From positions 105,625-153,708 of the forward strand of contig JAQDWB010000007.1 of the NCBI GenBank assembly GCA_027673765.1: a DNA stretch of 48,084 nt. The letters are read 5' to 3'. How positions within the stretch are numbered: position 1 is the stretch's first letter; every line of letters begins with the position of its first letter. A program made the translations under genes and the position numbers. This document shows positions 34,210 through 44,103 of this stretch, one piece after another. Origin of the DNA: Coriobacteriaceae bacterium AM113-163. Its GTDB lineage: Bacteria; Actinomycetota; Coriobacteriia; Coriobacteriales; Coriobacteriaceae. A model generated the notes under the pieces. That model had not been told where the DNA came from. It worked only from the letters and a program-made list of their open reading frames with translations, and did not search any database.

Positions 34210-34710
34210 TCAGTCCTCTCTCGTAATCGCGGCAACTGTCGCCCCGCAAAATGCAATTAAATCATCAGGCGCAAGCTCGAGCTGATAACCACGCTTGCCT
34301 CCCGAAATAAAAATGGTATCCCACAGGACACATGTCTCATCAATGAGCGTCCGGTAGCGTTTTTTCATACCGACCGGACTGCAGCCGCCGCGAACGTAGC
34401 CAGTCGCCGCAAGCAAATCCTTCACATGCATCATGGCCAAGGACTTCTCCCCCGCGGCACGCGCAGCGGACTTTAGATCGAGCTCGTCGGCAACAGGGAT
34501 GCAGCACACGACGTGGTCGTTGGACGGCGTCACGCAGACCAAGGTCTTAAATCCTTGACCGGGCTCCTCGCCAAGCTGCTCCGAAATCGCGACCCCCAGG
34601 CCCGCCGACTCATCACCATCGTCTTCGTACGTATGTAGAACATAGGAAATGTCGGCGCTTTCCAGCTCGCGCATCGCATTGGTTTTTGGCGTCTTTACAG
34701 CCTTTGCCAT
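34210..34710 (-). CDS. ybaK: Cys-tRNA(Pro)/Cys-tRNA(Cys) deacylase YbaK/EbsC family
   Basis: A 166-residue editing deacylase of the YbaK family that hydrolyses mischarged Cys-tRNA(Pro). The diagnostic GYVRGGCSPVGMKK stretch and conserved HVKDLL precede the GGKRGYQLEL C-terminal strand. The ATG at 34710 follows AAAGGAT; a 32-residue upstream extension in frame is probably not translated. It precedes murJ by three bases. Confidence 0.92.
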   Translation of the reverse strand: MAKAVKTPKTNAMRELESADISYVLHTYEDDGDESAGLGVAISEQLGEEPGQGFKTLVCVTPSNDHVVCCIPVADELDLKSAARAAGEKSLAMMHVKDLLAATGYVRGGCSPVGMKKRYRTLIDETCVLWDTIFISGGKRGYQLELAPDDLIAFCGATVAAITRED

Positions 34711-34791
34711 GACATATCCTTTCCCTCGCATTCGGACGCAAGGATTAAGTATATGTCCAATTCGGCTGCATACGTCACTTCGACACAGCAA

Positions 34792-34822
34792 GCGCCATCG
34801 AATCACAAGGAGTCGATGGCGC
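34792..34822 (-). terminator. Hairpin after uvrA, possible weak terminator
   Basis: A perfect 10-bp stem (GCGCCATCGA, 34792-34801, with TCGATGGCGC, 34813-34822) and an 11-base loop. The T tract is poor on the minus strand (TTGCTG), so termination is uncertain. Confidence 0.5.
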
Positions 34823-34842
34823 CCATAAACTGAATCGCCTAT

Positions 34843-37722
34843 TTATTGAGCATCAAGTTGAGCCTGACGCTCCCGGTCACGCCTGAGCAACGGCGCCAAA
34901 AACTTGCCCGTATAACTCTGCGGACAGTCCGCAACCTGCTCCGGTGTGCCCGAAACCACGACGGTTCCGCCGCCGTTACCGCCCTCGGGGCCCATATCGA
35001 TCAGGCGGTCGGCAACCTTGATGACATCAAGGTTGTGTTCAATCACCAGCACCGTGTTGCCCGCATCGACCAAGCGCTGCAGCACATCGAGCAGCTGGCG
35101 GACGTCCTCAAAATGAAGGCCGGTCGTCGGCTCATCCAAAATATAGAACGTCTTGCCCGTCTGGCGTCGATGAAGCTCCTTGGCGAGCTTCACGCGCTGC
35201 GCCTCGCCGCCCGAGAGCGTCGTGGCGGGCTGGCCAAGGCTCACGTAGCCCAAGCCTACATCGTACAGCGTCTGGAGCTTGCGCTTAATCTGCGGGATAT
35301 TCCCAAAGAAGGCCAGCGCCTCGGTGACGCTCATGTCGAGCACGTCCGAGATGGTCTTGCCACGGTAGGTGACCTCGAGTGTCTCGCGGTTGTAGCGTTT
35401 ACCGCCGCAAACTTCGCAGGGAACGTAGATATCGGGAAGGAAGTGCATCTCGATCTTTATTTGTCCGTCGCCCTTGCATGCTTCGCAGCGACCGCCGCTC
35501 ACGTTAAAGGAGAAACGTCCCGGCGAGTAGCCGCGCGCCTTCGACTCCGGCGTACTCGCAAACAGCGCGCGAAGATCATCCCACAGGCCAATGTACGTAG
35601 CAGGATTGGAACGCGGCGTGCGGCCAATCGGCGACTGGTCGATATCGATAACCTTATCGATACACTCGATGCCCTCGAGCTTTTTGTACGGGCCCACAGG
35701 ACGCGTCGAACGGTGAATGGCATTCGTAAGGGCAGGTGCGATGGTGTCGGTAACCAGGGAGCTCTTGCCCGATCCCGACACGCCGGTAACAACCGTAAGC
35801 GTACCAAACTCGATCTTGGCAGTAACGTTTTTGAGGTTGTTGGCGCGGGCGCCCGCGATCTTAAGGCAGCCGCGACCGGGCTTGCGGCGTTCATCGGGAA
35901 CCCGAATCATTCGCTTGCCGGTCAGGTAGGCACCCGTCATCGAATCAGGGCACGCCATGATATCGGCAGGCGTTCCCGCGGCGACCACGTGTCCGCCGTT
36001 CACGCCCGCGCCGGGGCCCATGTCGATCACATAGTCGGCAGCACGAATCGTATCCTCGTCGTGTTCGACGACGATAACGGTATTGCCGATGTCACGCAGG
36101 CGCTCGAGCGTCTTGATCAGGCGCTCGTTGTCACGCTGATGAAGACCGATCGAGGGCTCGTCCAGAATATAGAGCACGCCCATGAGACCCGCGCCGATCT
36201 GCGTTGCCAGTCGAATACGCTGTGCCTCGCCACCAGAAAGCGTCGCCGAGGCACGATCGAGCGTCAGATAGTCGAGTCCGACATCGACCAGAAAACGCAG
36301 GCGCTCCAGGATTTCCTTGACGATACGCCCGCCGATAAACTGTTGGCGCTCGGTGAGTTCCAGGCCCTCAAAAAACTCGAGCGACTCGCGGCACGATAGG
36401 CAGCAGACCTCGTAAATGGACTTACCGCCTACGGTAACGGCGAGCATCTCGGGGCGCAGACGAGCACCATGGCAACTCGAGCACGGCTCCTCGCGGATGT
36501 ACTTCTCCAAGCGCGCCTTGGTGTTCTCATTCGTCGTCTCGGTATAGCGCTCGTACAGGATATTGCGCACGCCCGAAAACTTGGTGTCCCACTGGCTGCG
36601 GCGCCCATCGAGCTTTTGATAGTCGACCGAAATCTTCTGGTCGCCCATGCCGTCTAAAAACGCGCGACGCACCCGCGGAGGCAGATCCTCCCACGGCGTA
36701 TCGACGCTCACCTTAAAGTGTTTGCAGACCGCAGCGAAAATCTGCGGATAGTAGTTAGAGTTGCCAAACAGGCTGCCAAAAACCCCGTCGGCGATCGACT
36801 TCGAGGGGTCTTCGATTAGGGCCTCGGCATCGACCGTCTTCTTAAAGCCAAGGCCATCGCACTCTGGGCACGCGCCATAGGGCGCGTTGAACGAGAAATC
36901 ACGCGGCTGCAGGTCATCAATGGAGTGTCCATGCTCCGGGCACGCCAGGGCCAACGAATACTCCAGCAGCTCGCCCTCGGTCCCCTCGGGAGCATCACGA
37001 TCGGGCAGCAAGTATACGTCCACATTGCCGTGCGCCAGCGCAGTCGCCTGTTCAACGGACTCGGCAATACGGCCCAGCGAGTTCTCGCGAATCACGATGC
37101 GGTCGACCACGACCTCGATATCGTGCTTGAATTTCTTATCCAAATCGATAGGGTCATCAAGCGAGCGAACCTCGCCGTCGACACGCACGCGGCTAAAGCC
37201 CTCGGCGCGAAGGTCCTCAAACAGTTTGGTGTACTCGCCTTTTCGCCCGCGTACCACCGGTGCCAGCACAAACGCACGACGACCCTCTCCCGCCGCCAGG
37301 ACCTTATCGGCGACCTGGTCGGTGGTTTGGCGCTCAATGACACGGCCGCATTCGGGACAGTGCGGGGTGCCCACACGGGCGAACAGCAGGCGCAGATAGT
37401 CATAAATCTCGGTTACGGTGCCAACCGTCGAGCGAGGGTTTTTAGACGTCGTCTTTTGGTCGATCGACACCGCCGGCGAAAGGCCGTCGATTGAATCCAA
37501 GTCGGGTTTGTCCATCTGGCCCAAGAACTGGCGCGCATAACTCGAAAGGCTCTCGACGTATCGACGCTGGCCCTCGGCATAGATAGTGTCGAATGCCAGC
37601 GAACTCTTGCCCGAGCCAGAAAGACCGGTAATGACCACGAGTTGGTCACGCGGAATGGAAACATCGATATCCCGGAGGTTATGCTCACGAGCGCCGCGAA
37701 TAACGATAGAAGAATCAGACAT
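34843..37722 (-). CDS. uvrA: Excinuclease ABC subunit A
   Basis: A 959-residue damage-recognition ATPase with two ABC modules. The first Walker A is GLSGSGKSS (~34), and the second is GVSGSGKSS (~640). Signature motifs LSGGEAQR occur twice, and the zinc-finger cysteines are seen in [21 protein letters not shown], and CEACKG...CEVCGG. The start ATG at 37722 follows AAGGAG; longer in-frame starts lack a site. Divergent from the LtaS-type gene at 37916. Confidence 0.97.
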   Translation of the reverse strand: MSDSSIVIRGAREHNLRDIDVSIPRDQLVVITGLSGSGKSSLAFDTIYAEGQRRYVESLSSYARQFLGQMDKPDLDSIDGLSPAVSIDQKTTSKNPRSTVGTVTEIYDYLRLLFARVGTPHCPECGRVIERQTTDQVADKVLAAGEGRRAFVLAPVVRGRKGEYTKLFEDLRAEGFSRVRVDGEVRSLDDPIDLDKKFKHDIEVVVDRIVIRENSLGRIAESVEQATALAHGNVDVYLLPDRDAPEGTEGELLEYSLALACPEHGHSIDDLQPRDFSFNAPYGACPECDGLGFKKTVDAEALIEDPSKSIADGVFGSLFGNSNYYPQIFAAVCKHFKVSVDTPWEDLPPRVRRAFLDGMGDQKISVDYQKLDGRRSQWDTKFSGVRNILYERYTETTNENTKARLEKYIREEPCSSCHGARLRPEMLAVTVGGKSIYEVCCLSCRESLEFFEGLELTERQQFIGGRIVKEILERLRFLVDVGLDYLTLDRASATLSGGEAQRIRLATQIGAGLMGVLYILDEPSIGLHQRDNERLIKTLERLRDIGNTVIVVEHDEDTIRAADYVIDMGPGAGVNGGHVVAAGTPADIMACPDSMTGAYLTGKRMIRVPDERRKPGRGCLKIAGARANNLKNVTAKIEFGTLTVVTGVSGSGKSSLVTDTIAPALTNAIHRSTRPVGPYKKLEGIECIDKVIDIDQSPIGRTPRSNPATYIGLWDDLRALFASTPESKARGYSPGRFSFNVSGGRCEACKGDGQIKIEMHFLPDIYVPCEVCGGKRYNRETLEVTYRGKTISDVLDMSVTEALAFFGNIPQIKRKLQTLYDVGLGYVSLGQPATTLSGGEAQRVKLAKELHRRQTGKTFYILDEPTTGLHFEDVRQLLDVLQRLVDAGNTVLVIEHNLDVIKVADRLIDMGPEGGNGGGTVVVSGTPEQVADCPQSYTGKFLAPLLRRDRERQAQLDAQ

Positions 37723-37915
37723 GGAAGCTCCTTGCCTCCTATTGCATCGAATCATACTGCCGATGAGTTTAGCGCACTCGACGCGCACAGATGTTCGTAA
37801 TACAAGATTCGCAGACCTTTAGCTTTGCGTATCGGGCGCTTTGTTTCTCGAAATGCCGTGGAAAGGTTACAGTAATCTAATACTGAACTTAATTTGCTGT
37901 ACCAGAGGAACGTCC

Positions 37916-40069
37916 ATGACCGAAGATATCCCCCTTGAAATCACTTCGAGCGACATGGCCAATCTGCCCATATTCATCGCCGTCCTTATCGTGGCCGCCG
38001 TCGTCGTGCGCGTGTATTTTTCAATCAAACGCAACGAAAAGCCACCCATTGCCCGCGTCTTTTGGTGCGCGACGCTCCTCATCCCACTCGGCGTGGTAGC
38101 TGCATGGGTTACGAATCAATTGCTCGTAAATGAGGGCAGCTCCCTATGGGTCCTTTCTTATTCGGCGCTCGGTGCTGCCGCCGTCATACTTCTTGTCGAG
38201 CCCTTGGTTTCGGGACTTATCGACCAAACCGATCTTGCGACGGGAACGGTCGCCTGTATTTGCCGTGACATCCTTGTCATCGCCGCTGTTTCAGCGCTCT
38301 CGTTCGTTTTACTCGAAATTGCCTGCAACGAAACGTTCTATCGCATTCCCGCCAACTCATTCGGGTTTTCCGTCGGGCTGCTCGCGACGGCTCTGCTCTC
38401 CCTTTATTTGCTGGGACAGCGTCATGGAGGCGTCATGGCCCTCGTGCCCATCGTCTGTTGCATCCTTGGCATTGCCGAGCACTTCGTCATAACGTTTAAA
38501 GGCGAAGCCATCCTGCCAAGCGATATCTTGGCCCTTGGCACCGCAATGGAAGTGAGCGAGGGATACGAGTTTACCTTTACCGCCGGAATCGTAACCTCTC
38601 TCGCCCTGCTGGAGATTTCCCTGGGGCTTCTTTCGCTCATCCGACCGCGAAAGCTCCGTACGCCCACCCATGTCTTCCCCGCAATCGCCGCTAACCTCTG
38701 CGCTTTTCTGCTAGTGACCGTTGTGGGGCTCTCGGGCTTTTCCAGCATCGACTTGGAGCAGGCACTGGATTTTGGATTTGACCGTTGGCAGCCCATCACC
38801 ACGTATGCGTCTCAGGGTTTTATCACTTCGTTCACCGAAATGGTCAACGAGTTGCCCATTGAGAAGCCCGAAGGCTATACGCCCGATGAGGCGCAGAGCA
38901 TCGAGCAGGAGCTCGCCGCCGCCTACGACAGCACATATGGCTCGAGCGAGCAGCGCGCGGCGGCCGTTGCCCAGTTCAATGAAATCAAGCCGACGATTGT
39001 TGCCGTCATGAACGAGAGTTTTAGCGACCTTTCGTGCTTTGAGCAGCTCCAGGCGGCCGGGTACACCGGCCCCGCATTCTACAACTCGCTTCCCGACACA
39101 CTTGTTCGCGGCACCATGCTCGCTTCGGTCGCCGGTGGCGGAACGGCGAACTCCGAATTCGAATTTTTGACCGGAGCGACAACGGCCTTTGTCGGATTAG
39201 GCAAGATCCCCTATCAGCTGTATCAGATGAATGGCGTAAACAGCCTGGCAAAGGACCTTAAAGAGCTTGGGTATACCACTACCGCTATGCACCCGCAAAA
39301 CCCCTTCAACTACCATCGAGATAAAATCTATCAGCAGCTGGGCTTTGGAGACTTTCTTTCAATCGGCGATTTCGAAGGTGTGCCCTATTACCATGCCGGC
39401 GTATGCGACTACGCTACCTACGACAAGATACTCGACCTGCTTAGAACCGACGAAGCGCCACAGTTCATCTTTGACGTCACGATGCAAAATCACGGCGGCT
39501 ACGACTATGGCACCGTTCCCGCCGAAGAGCTGACAAACTATTGGGTCGAGGGAGCCAGCGAAGGCGCCAACAGCGCGCTCAACACCTATCTCACCTGCAT
39601 CAACGCATCCGACCGGGACCTCGAGTACTTTATCAACGAGCTCCGCAATATCGGCAGACCGGTTGTTCTTGTCTTTTTTGGCGACCATCAGCCGAGCGCC
39701 GCAACGACTCTCAACGACGAGCTGTACCCTCAGGAAGATACGGCAAGCCACGCTTTCCGTATCTATCAGTCGACATATCTCGTCTGGGCTAACTATGAGA
39801 TCGCCGGCAATACCGAGCTCAACGTCTACGACACCGTCGGGGCAAACGAGATTGCAGCCATTACCCTTAATAAGATCGGCGCTCCGCTCACCAATTACCA
39901 AAAGGCCCTGCTTGCAACAAGGTCAGATGTGCCCACCATCAATGTCGCCGGCTATCTCGGTGCCGACGGGCTGCGCTACGACTTGGAATCGGAAGACAGC
40001 CCATACGCCTCGACGATCGACAAGCTGCAGCGCATGCAGTACCTCGAGTTCGCCAGCAAAGTTCAGTAA
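37916..40069 (+). CDS. LtaS-type membrane phosphoglycerol transferase (sulfatase fold)
   Basis: A 717-residue protein with about eight predicted helices (first at 18-36, last near 254-275) and a large extracellular sulfatase-fold domain (~355-640). Catalytic-type residues are Glu367 in NESFSDL, nucleophile Thr410 in GGGTANSEFEF, His in QNHGGYD and the metal pair in FFGDHQP. LtaS-type enzymes polymerise glycerophosphate onto a glycolipid at the cell surface, so a lipoteichoic-acid-like polymer is likely; the exact polymer is not known from sequence. AGAGGA precedes the ATG. It has a plus-strand unit of its own. Confidence 0.87.
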   Translation: MTEDIPLEITSSDMANLPIFIAVLIVAAVVVRVYFSIKRNEKPPIARVFWCATLLIPLGVVAAWVTNQLLVNEGSSLWVLSYSALGAAAVILLVEPLVSGLIDQTDLATGTVACICRDILVIAAVSALSFVLLEIACNETFYRIPANSFGFSVGLLATALLSLYLLGQRHGGVMALVPIVCCILGIAEHFVITFKGEAILPSDILALGTAMEVSEGYEFTFTAGIVTSLALLEISLGLLSLIRPRKLRTPTHVFPAIAANLCAFLLVTVVGLSGFSSIDLEQALDFGFDRWQPITTYASQGFITSFTEMVNELPIEKPEGYTPDEAQSIEQELAAAYDSTYGSSEQRAAAVAQFNEIKPTIVAVMNESFSDLSCFEQLQAAGYTGPAFYNSLPDTLVRGTMLASVAGGGTANSEFEFLTGATTAFVGLGKIPYQLYQMNGVNSLAKDLKELGYTTTAMHPQNPFNYHRDKIYQQLGFGDFLSIGDFEGVPYYHAGVCDYATYDKILDLLRTDEAPQFIFDVTMQNHGGYDYGTVPAEELTNYWVEGASEGANSALNTYLTCINASDRDLEYFINELRNIGRPVVLVFFGDHQPSAATTLNDELYPQEDTASHAFRIYQSTYLVWANYEIAGNTELNVYDTVGANEIAAITLNKIGAPLTNYQKALLATRSDVPTINVAGYLGADGLRYDLESEDSPYASTIDKLQRMQYLEFASKVQ

Positions 40070-40214
40070 GCCCGCCCATTCGCTTGGGCCCATCATATTG
40101 CAAGCGCACTCGGCCCAAATGCATCGCAAATGACTCCCGCTCGCAAACGAGGGTACAATGACGCTCGTGTCACATCGCGGGGCCCCGGCCCCAGCATATA
40201 CAAAGGAGTCATAC

Positions 40215-41045
40215 ATGGGTTGCGAACACGCACAGGCCGCCGGCGGACAAACGTCGCCATCGCAATTTGAGGAGAACACGCTGTCCGAGGTCAAGCGCGT
40301 CATCGCCGTGCTTTCCGGCAAGGGCGGTGTCGGCAAGTCGTTTGTCACCGGCGCCATCGCCACCGAGCTTGCCCGTCACGGCCACAAGGTCGGCGTCCTC
40401 GATGCCGACATCACCGGTCCCTCTATCCCCAAGATGTTCGGTATGAGCGGACGCCACGTCCATGCCCTTGGCAACCTTATGCTGCCCGAAATCTCCGAGC
40501 ACGGCGTCAAGGTCATGAGCTCCAACCTGCTGCTCCAAAACGAGACCGACCCCGTCCTTTGGCGCGGTCCGGTCATCGCAGGCGCCATTAGGCAGTTCTG
40601 GAGCGAGACCTCGTGGGGCCCCATCGACTACCTGCTGGTCGACATGCCTCCGGGAACAGGCGACGTCGCGCTCACCGTCTTCCAGTCGCTGCCGGTCGAC
40701 GGCATCGTCATCGTCACGAGCCCGCAGGATCTGGTCTCGATGATCGTCGCCAAGGCGGTCAACATGGCCGAGAAGATGAACGTCCCCATTCTGGGCATTG
40801 TCGAGAACATGAGCTATATTGAGTGCCCCGACTGCGGCAAGAAAATCGAGGTCTTTGGCAAGAGCAAGCTCCCCGAGGTCGCAGAGCGCTATAACCTCGA
40901 CATCTTGGGCCAGCTTCCCATTAATCCGGCACTCGCCGAGGCCTGCGATAAGGGCGAGGTCGAGACCGCGCTGCCCGATGGCATGTTGCCCAAGGCAGTC
41001 TCTGCCGTCGAGGCTATTACCCCGCACGAGACCGACGAGGCCTAA
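40215..41045 (+). CDS. Mrp/NBP35 family Fe-S cluster carrier ATPase
   Basis: A 276-residue ParA-like ATPase that binds and transfers iron-sulfur clusters in the cytoplasm. The deviant Walker A GKGGVGKS (35-42), MPPGTGDVAL motif and the C-terminal cluster-binding CPDC (near 205) are present; the N-terminal MGCEHAQ is typical of Gram-positive Mrp proteins. AAAGGAG precedes the ATG. It abuts the downstream flavoprotein gene (TAA then GTG), so both are translated together. Confidence 0.94.
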   Translation: MGCEHAQAAGGQTSPSQFEENTLSEVKRVIAVLSGKGGVGKSFVTGAIATELARHGHKVGVLDADITGPSIPKMFGMSGRHVHALGNLMLPEISEHGVKVMSSNLLLQNETDPVLWRGPVIAGAIRQFWSETSWGPIDYLLVDMPPGTGDVALTVFQSLPVDGIVIVTSPQDLVSMIVAKAVNMAEKMNVPILGIVENMSYIECPDCGKKIEVFGKSKLPEVAERYNLDILGQLPINPALAEACDKGEVETALPDGMLPKAVSAVEAITPHETDEA

Positions 41046-42317
41046 GTGAACGCGAGCGCCCTCTATGACGTCTTGGTAATCGGCGGCGGGGCTTCAGGCC
41101 TCGCCGCCGCCATTACGGCCGCACGCGCTGGCAAAAGCGTCTGCATCGTTGAGCGCGATGTCGCCTGCGGCCTCAAGCTCCTTGCGACCGGTAACGGCCG
41201 TTGCAACCTCTCCAACGAATCGATTGATCCTCAGCGGTATAACCACCCCGCATTCGTCGAATCCGTCATGGGCCCCCAGCCCGAACAAGAGCTTATGGGT
41301 TTCTTCTCCTCGCTGGGCATCATGACGACCTCCGAGGAGGGCCGGCTGTATCCGCGCTCCCTTCGTGCCGAATCGGTGCGCGATGCGCTTCTCAACGCTT
41401 GTAATCGTCTGGGTATCACCTTGGTATGTGGAGCAAACGTTGCCTCGGCATTCAAAGCCCCCGAGGGCTGGGCACTCCAAATAGACCGTCCCGCGCGAGC
41501 ACTCAAGACAAAGAAGCACGACGACCGAAAATCGGAGCTCCGCTCGCTTCGGAAAGCGCTCGCCGATGTCCCTCGCAAGAACGAGGCCCTGCAGGCACAT
41601 GCCGTAATTATCGCTACGGGCGGCAACCCCACCGGTATCGCCGATACGTTTCGCCTCCCCCTCACTTCGCTGCACCCCATCCTCTGCCCCGTATCGGCAA
41701 CGGTCGTTGGCGATCGGGCGGCACTCAAGACGTTGGATGGCCTGCGCGTCCGTGCCCGCTTGACGCTCGCCCACAATCATAATGAGCTCTGGCACGAAGA
41801 CGGTGAAGTGCTGTTTCGAACCTTCGGTATCTCAGGCGTCGCTGTCTTCAACCTCTCTCGTCGTATCCAGCACGGCGATACGATCCTGCTCGACGTTTTC
41901 CCCGACCTCTCCAAAGACGAGTTGCTCGATATGCTCAACCGGCGCGTTGAGCTGCTCGGCGGCTTTTCGCCCCGCGATCCCCGTTGGCTCGACGGCATGC
42001 TCGCCCCGCAACTCTCCCGCGTCGTCTGCACAACGTTCGAGCAGTGCCATCCAGGCTCCAACGATGTCATCCACCTGGTCTCGATCCTCAAACACTTTAA
42101 GTTGCTCGTCGAGGGAACAGCCGAGGAGCGCTCAGCACAGGTCACGCGTGGTGGCATATCTGTCGAGAGCATCTCAACACCCAGCCTACGCGCGCGCAGC
42201 GTTGTCGACGCCCCGCTTTACGTCTGCGGTGAAGCGCTCGACATCGACGCCGATTGCGGAGGCTTTAACCTTGCGTGGGCCTGGATCTCGGGCATTCGCG
42301 CTGCAAGCAGCCTGTAG
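41046..42317 (+). CDS. BaiN/HI0933-family FAD-dependent oxidoreductase
   Basis: A 423-residue flavoprotein. The N-terminal dinucleotide-binding motif is VIGGGASGLAAA (11-22), the flavin-site segment LLATGNGRCNLSN follows, and GFNLAWAWISG closes the C-terminus. The family is named for a clostridial bile-acid gene neighbour, but the substrate of most members is unknown. The section around residues 150-185 is charged and longer than I expect. GTG start abuts the Mrp stop. Confidence 0.87.
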   Translation: MNASALYDVLVIGGGASGLAAAITAARAGKSVCIVERDVACGLKLLATGNGRCNLSNESIDPQRYNHPAFVESVMGPQPEQELMGFFSSLGIMTTSEEGRLYPRSLRAESVRDALLNACNRLGITLVCGANVASAFKAPEGWALQIDRPARALKTKKHDDRKSELRSLRKALADVPRKNEALQAHAVIIATGGNPTGIADTFRLPLTSLHPILCPVSATVVGDRAALKTLDGLRVRARLTLAHNHNELWHEDGEVLFRTFGISGVAVFNLSRRIQHGDTILLDVFPDLSKDELLDMLNRRVELLGGFSPRDPRWLDGMLAPQLSRVVCTTFEQCHPGSNDVIHLVSILKHFKLLVEGTAEERSAQVTRGGISVESISTPSLRARSVVDAPLYVCGEALDIDADCGGFNLAWAWISGIRAASSL

Positions 42318-42347
42318 CCGCGCAGTCTATAATCAAAAACGCATTCG

Positions 42348-42379
42348 GGCCGTCTGGGATACCGGACGGCCTCTTTCTT
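42348..42379 (+). terminator. Terminator between the two flavoprotein genes
   Basis: GGCCGTC (42348-42354) pairs with GACGGCC (42365-42371), followed by TCTTTCTT. It ends the Mrp/BaiN-type unit just 19 bases before the next start codon. Confidence 0.75.
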
Positions 42380-42397
42380 GCCTCTAAGGAGACCTCG

Positions 42398-44038
42398 ATG
42401 ATTGAAATCACCCAAGTCAACGCGTCGCTCGATGAAGCCGGCGATGAAAATGCCTGTCTCATTGTTGGCAAGCGAGTCGCCAAGTGCGTCCTACGTTGCA
42501 AGGACTCCGAGATCAAGTCCATCGAGCTCCACCGCAAGTCAATCGACGCTCGCAAAAAACGAGACGTCCATTTTATCCTGAGCTTTCGTGTTGAGCTGAC
42601 TAGTCCCCACCTCGAGCGAGAAGCGATCGACAGCGTTGCCGAGCGTGACCGCTCGCGCGTACGCGCGATAGAAGACGATGAGCCTTCATTCCCCTCCCCC
42701 GCCTCCGACGCACCTCAAGAACGCCCTGTCGTTGTCGGCGCCGGATGCGCCGGCCTTTTCGCTGCGCTTACGCTCGCCGAAGCAGGTCTTAAGCCCTTGC
42801 TCATCGAGCGCGGCGACCCGGCATTTCGCCGCTCGCGGGCGATCGACCTCTTTCTAAAGGAGCGCATCCTCGACCCCGAGAGCAATATCCAGTTTGGCCT
42901 GGGCGGCGCGGGGACCTTCTCGGACGGCAAGCTCAATACGGGAACCAAAAATCCCGCCCATCGCCTTATCCTCGAAACCTTCGTCGAGGCGAGTGCGCCC
43001 CGCGATATTCTGTGGGATGCCAAGCCGCACATTGGCTCCGACATCCTCCCCACCGTCGTCACCAACATTTCCCAGCGTATCGAGCAACTCGGCGGAACCG
43101 TCCGCTATCGAACAAAGCTCGTCAATATTCGAACCGATGGATCTGGCGCCATCACCGGCATCGATGTCCAAACGCCCCAAGAAACCACAAGCGAGGCAAT
43201 CGCCACAAAACACCTCATTCTCGCCTGCGGCCATTCCGCCCGCGACGTATTCGAGCTTCTCAAGGAACATAACGTTGCCCTCGCGCAAAAGACCTTTGCC
43301 ATGGGCGTGCGCATCGAGCATCCACAGCGCGACATCGACCGTGCCCAATATGGCCCTTCGGCGGGGCACCCGGCACTCGGAGCAGCCCCCTACAAGCTTG
43401 TCGCCCATCTTCCCAACGGCCGCAGCGTGTTCTCGTTTTGTATGTGCCCCGGCGGGCAGGTTGTCGCTGCCTCTTCCGAGCAGGGCCACTTGTGCGTCAA
43501 CGGCGCCAGTCTCAATGCCCGCGACGGACACAACGCAAATGCCGCCCTGCTCGTTAACGTCACGCCAGAGGACCTTCCCGACGATGACCCGCTCGCCGGC
43601 ATCGAGCTCCAGCGTGCCTGCGAGGCGGCCGCCTATCGCCTGGGCGGTTCCAACTGGAACGCACCGGCACAGCTCGTCGGAGATTTCCTCGCAGGACGCG
43701 CCAGCAAGGCGCCCGGAAAGGTAAAGCCCACCTATCCGCTCGGTGTGACCTGGACGGCAATTGACGAAGCCCTGCCGCAGCATATCGTCGAGTCGCTCCG
43801 CCTGGGACTTCCCCTACTCGGAAAAAAGCTACGAGGCTACGACCGCCCCGATGCCGTTCTTACCGGCGTGGAGACTCGTTCGAGCTCACCGGTCACTGTC
43901 ACCCGAGACCGAACGTGTCATGCCGTGTCGACCCCGGGCCTCTACCCTTGTGGTGAGGGAGCTGGATATGCCGGCGGCATCATGAGCGCGGCCACCGACG
44001 GCATCCGTTGTGCCGAATCCCTGATTGCAGACCTCTAA
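42398..44038 (+). CDS. FAD-dependent dehydrogenase (COG2509 type)
   Basis: A 546-residue flavoprotein of a widespread uncharacterised family. About 100 N-terminal residues form a separate small domain (TQVNASLDEAGDEN... KSIDARKKRD) before the dinucleotide motif VVVGAGCAGLFAA (~110). The family stretch NIQFGLGGAGTFSDGKL follows, and GEGAGYAGGIMSAATDG binds flavin near the end. AAGGAG precedes the ATG at 42398. No substrate is known to me. Confidence 0.87.
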   Translation: MIEITQVNASLDEAGDENACLIVGKRVAKCVLRCKDSEIKSIELHRKSIDARKKRDVHFILSFRVELTSPHLEREAIDSVAERDRSRVRAIEDDEPSFPSPASDAPQERPVVVGAGCAGLFAALTLAEAGLKPLLIERGDPAFRRSRAIDLFLKERILDPESNIQFGLGGAGTFSDGKLNTGTKNPAHRLILETFVEASAPRDILWDAKPHIGSDILPTVVTNISQRIEQLGGTVRYRTKLVNIRTDGSGAITGIDVQTPQETTSEAIATKHLILACGHSARDVFELLKEHNVALAQKTFAMGVRIEHPQRDIDRAQYGPSAGHPALGAAPYKLVAHLPNGRSVFSFCMCPGGQVVAASSEQGHLCVNGASLNARDGHNANAALLVNVTPEDLPDDDPLAGIELQRACEAAAYRLGGSNWNAPAQLVGDFLAGRASKAPGKVKPTYPLGVTWTAIDEALPQHIVESLRLGLPLLGKKLRGYDRPDAVLTGVETRSSSPVTVTRDRTCHAVSTPGLYPCGEGAGYAGGIMSAATDGIRCAESLIADL

Positions 44039-44064
44039 CGCACGAATTCCAGTGCGCAAAAGAC

Positions 44065-44100
44065 ACAGGCCCCGAGCTCCACAGGGAACTCGGGGCCTGT
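44065..44100. terminator. Bidirectional terminator between convergent genes
   Basis: A 12-bp perfect stem (44065-44076 with 44089-44100) plus partial inner pairing lies between the plus-strand dehydrogenase (stop 44038) and uvrB (stop 44104). T runs are weak on both sides. Confidence 0.6.
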
Positions 44101-44103
44101 TCG

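Noticed and set aside
40070..40214. Possible separate feature in the gap before the Mrp gene
   Set aside because: Only short self-complementary bits are visible and no promoter with good boxes could be justified.
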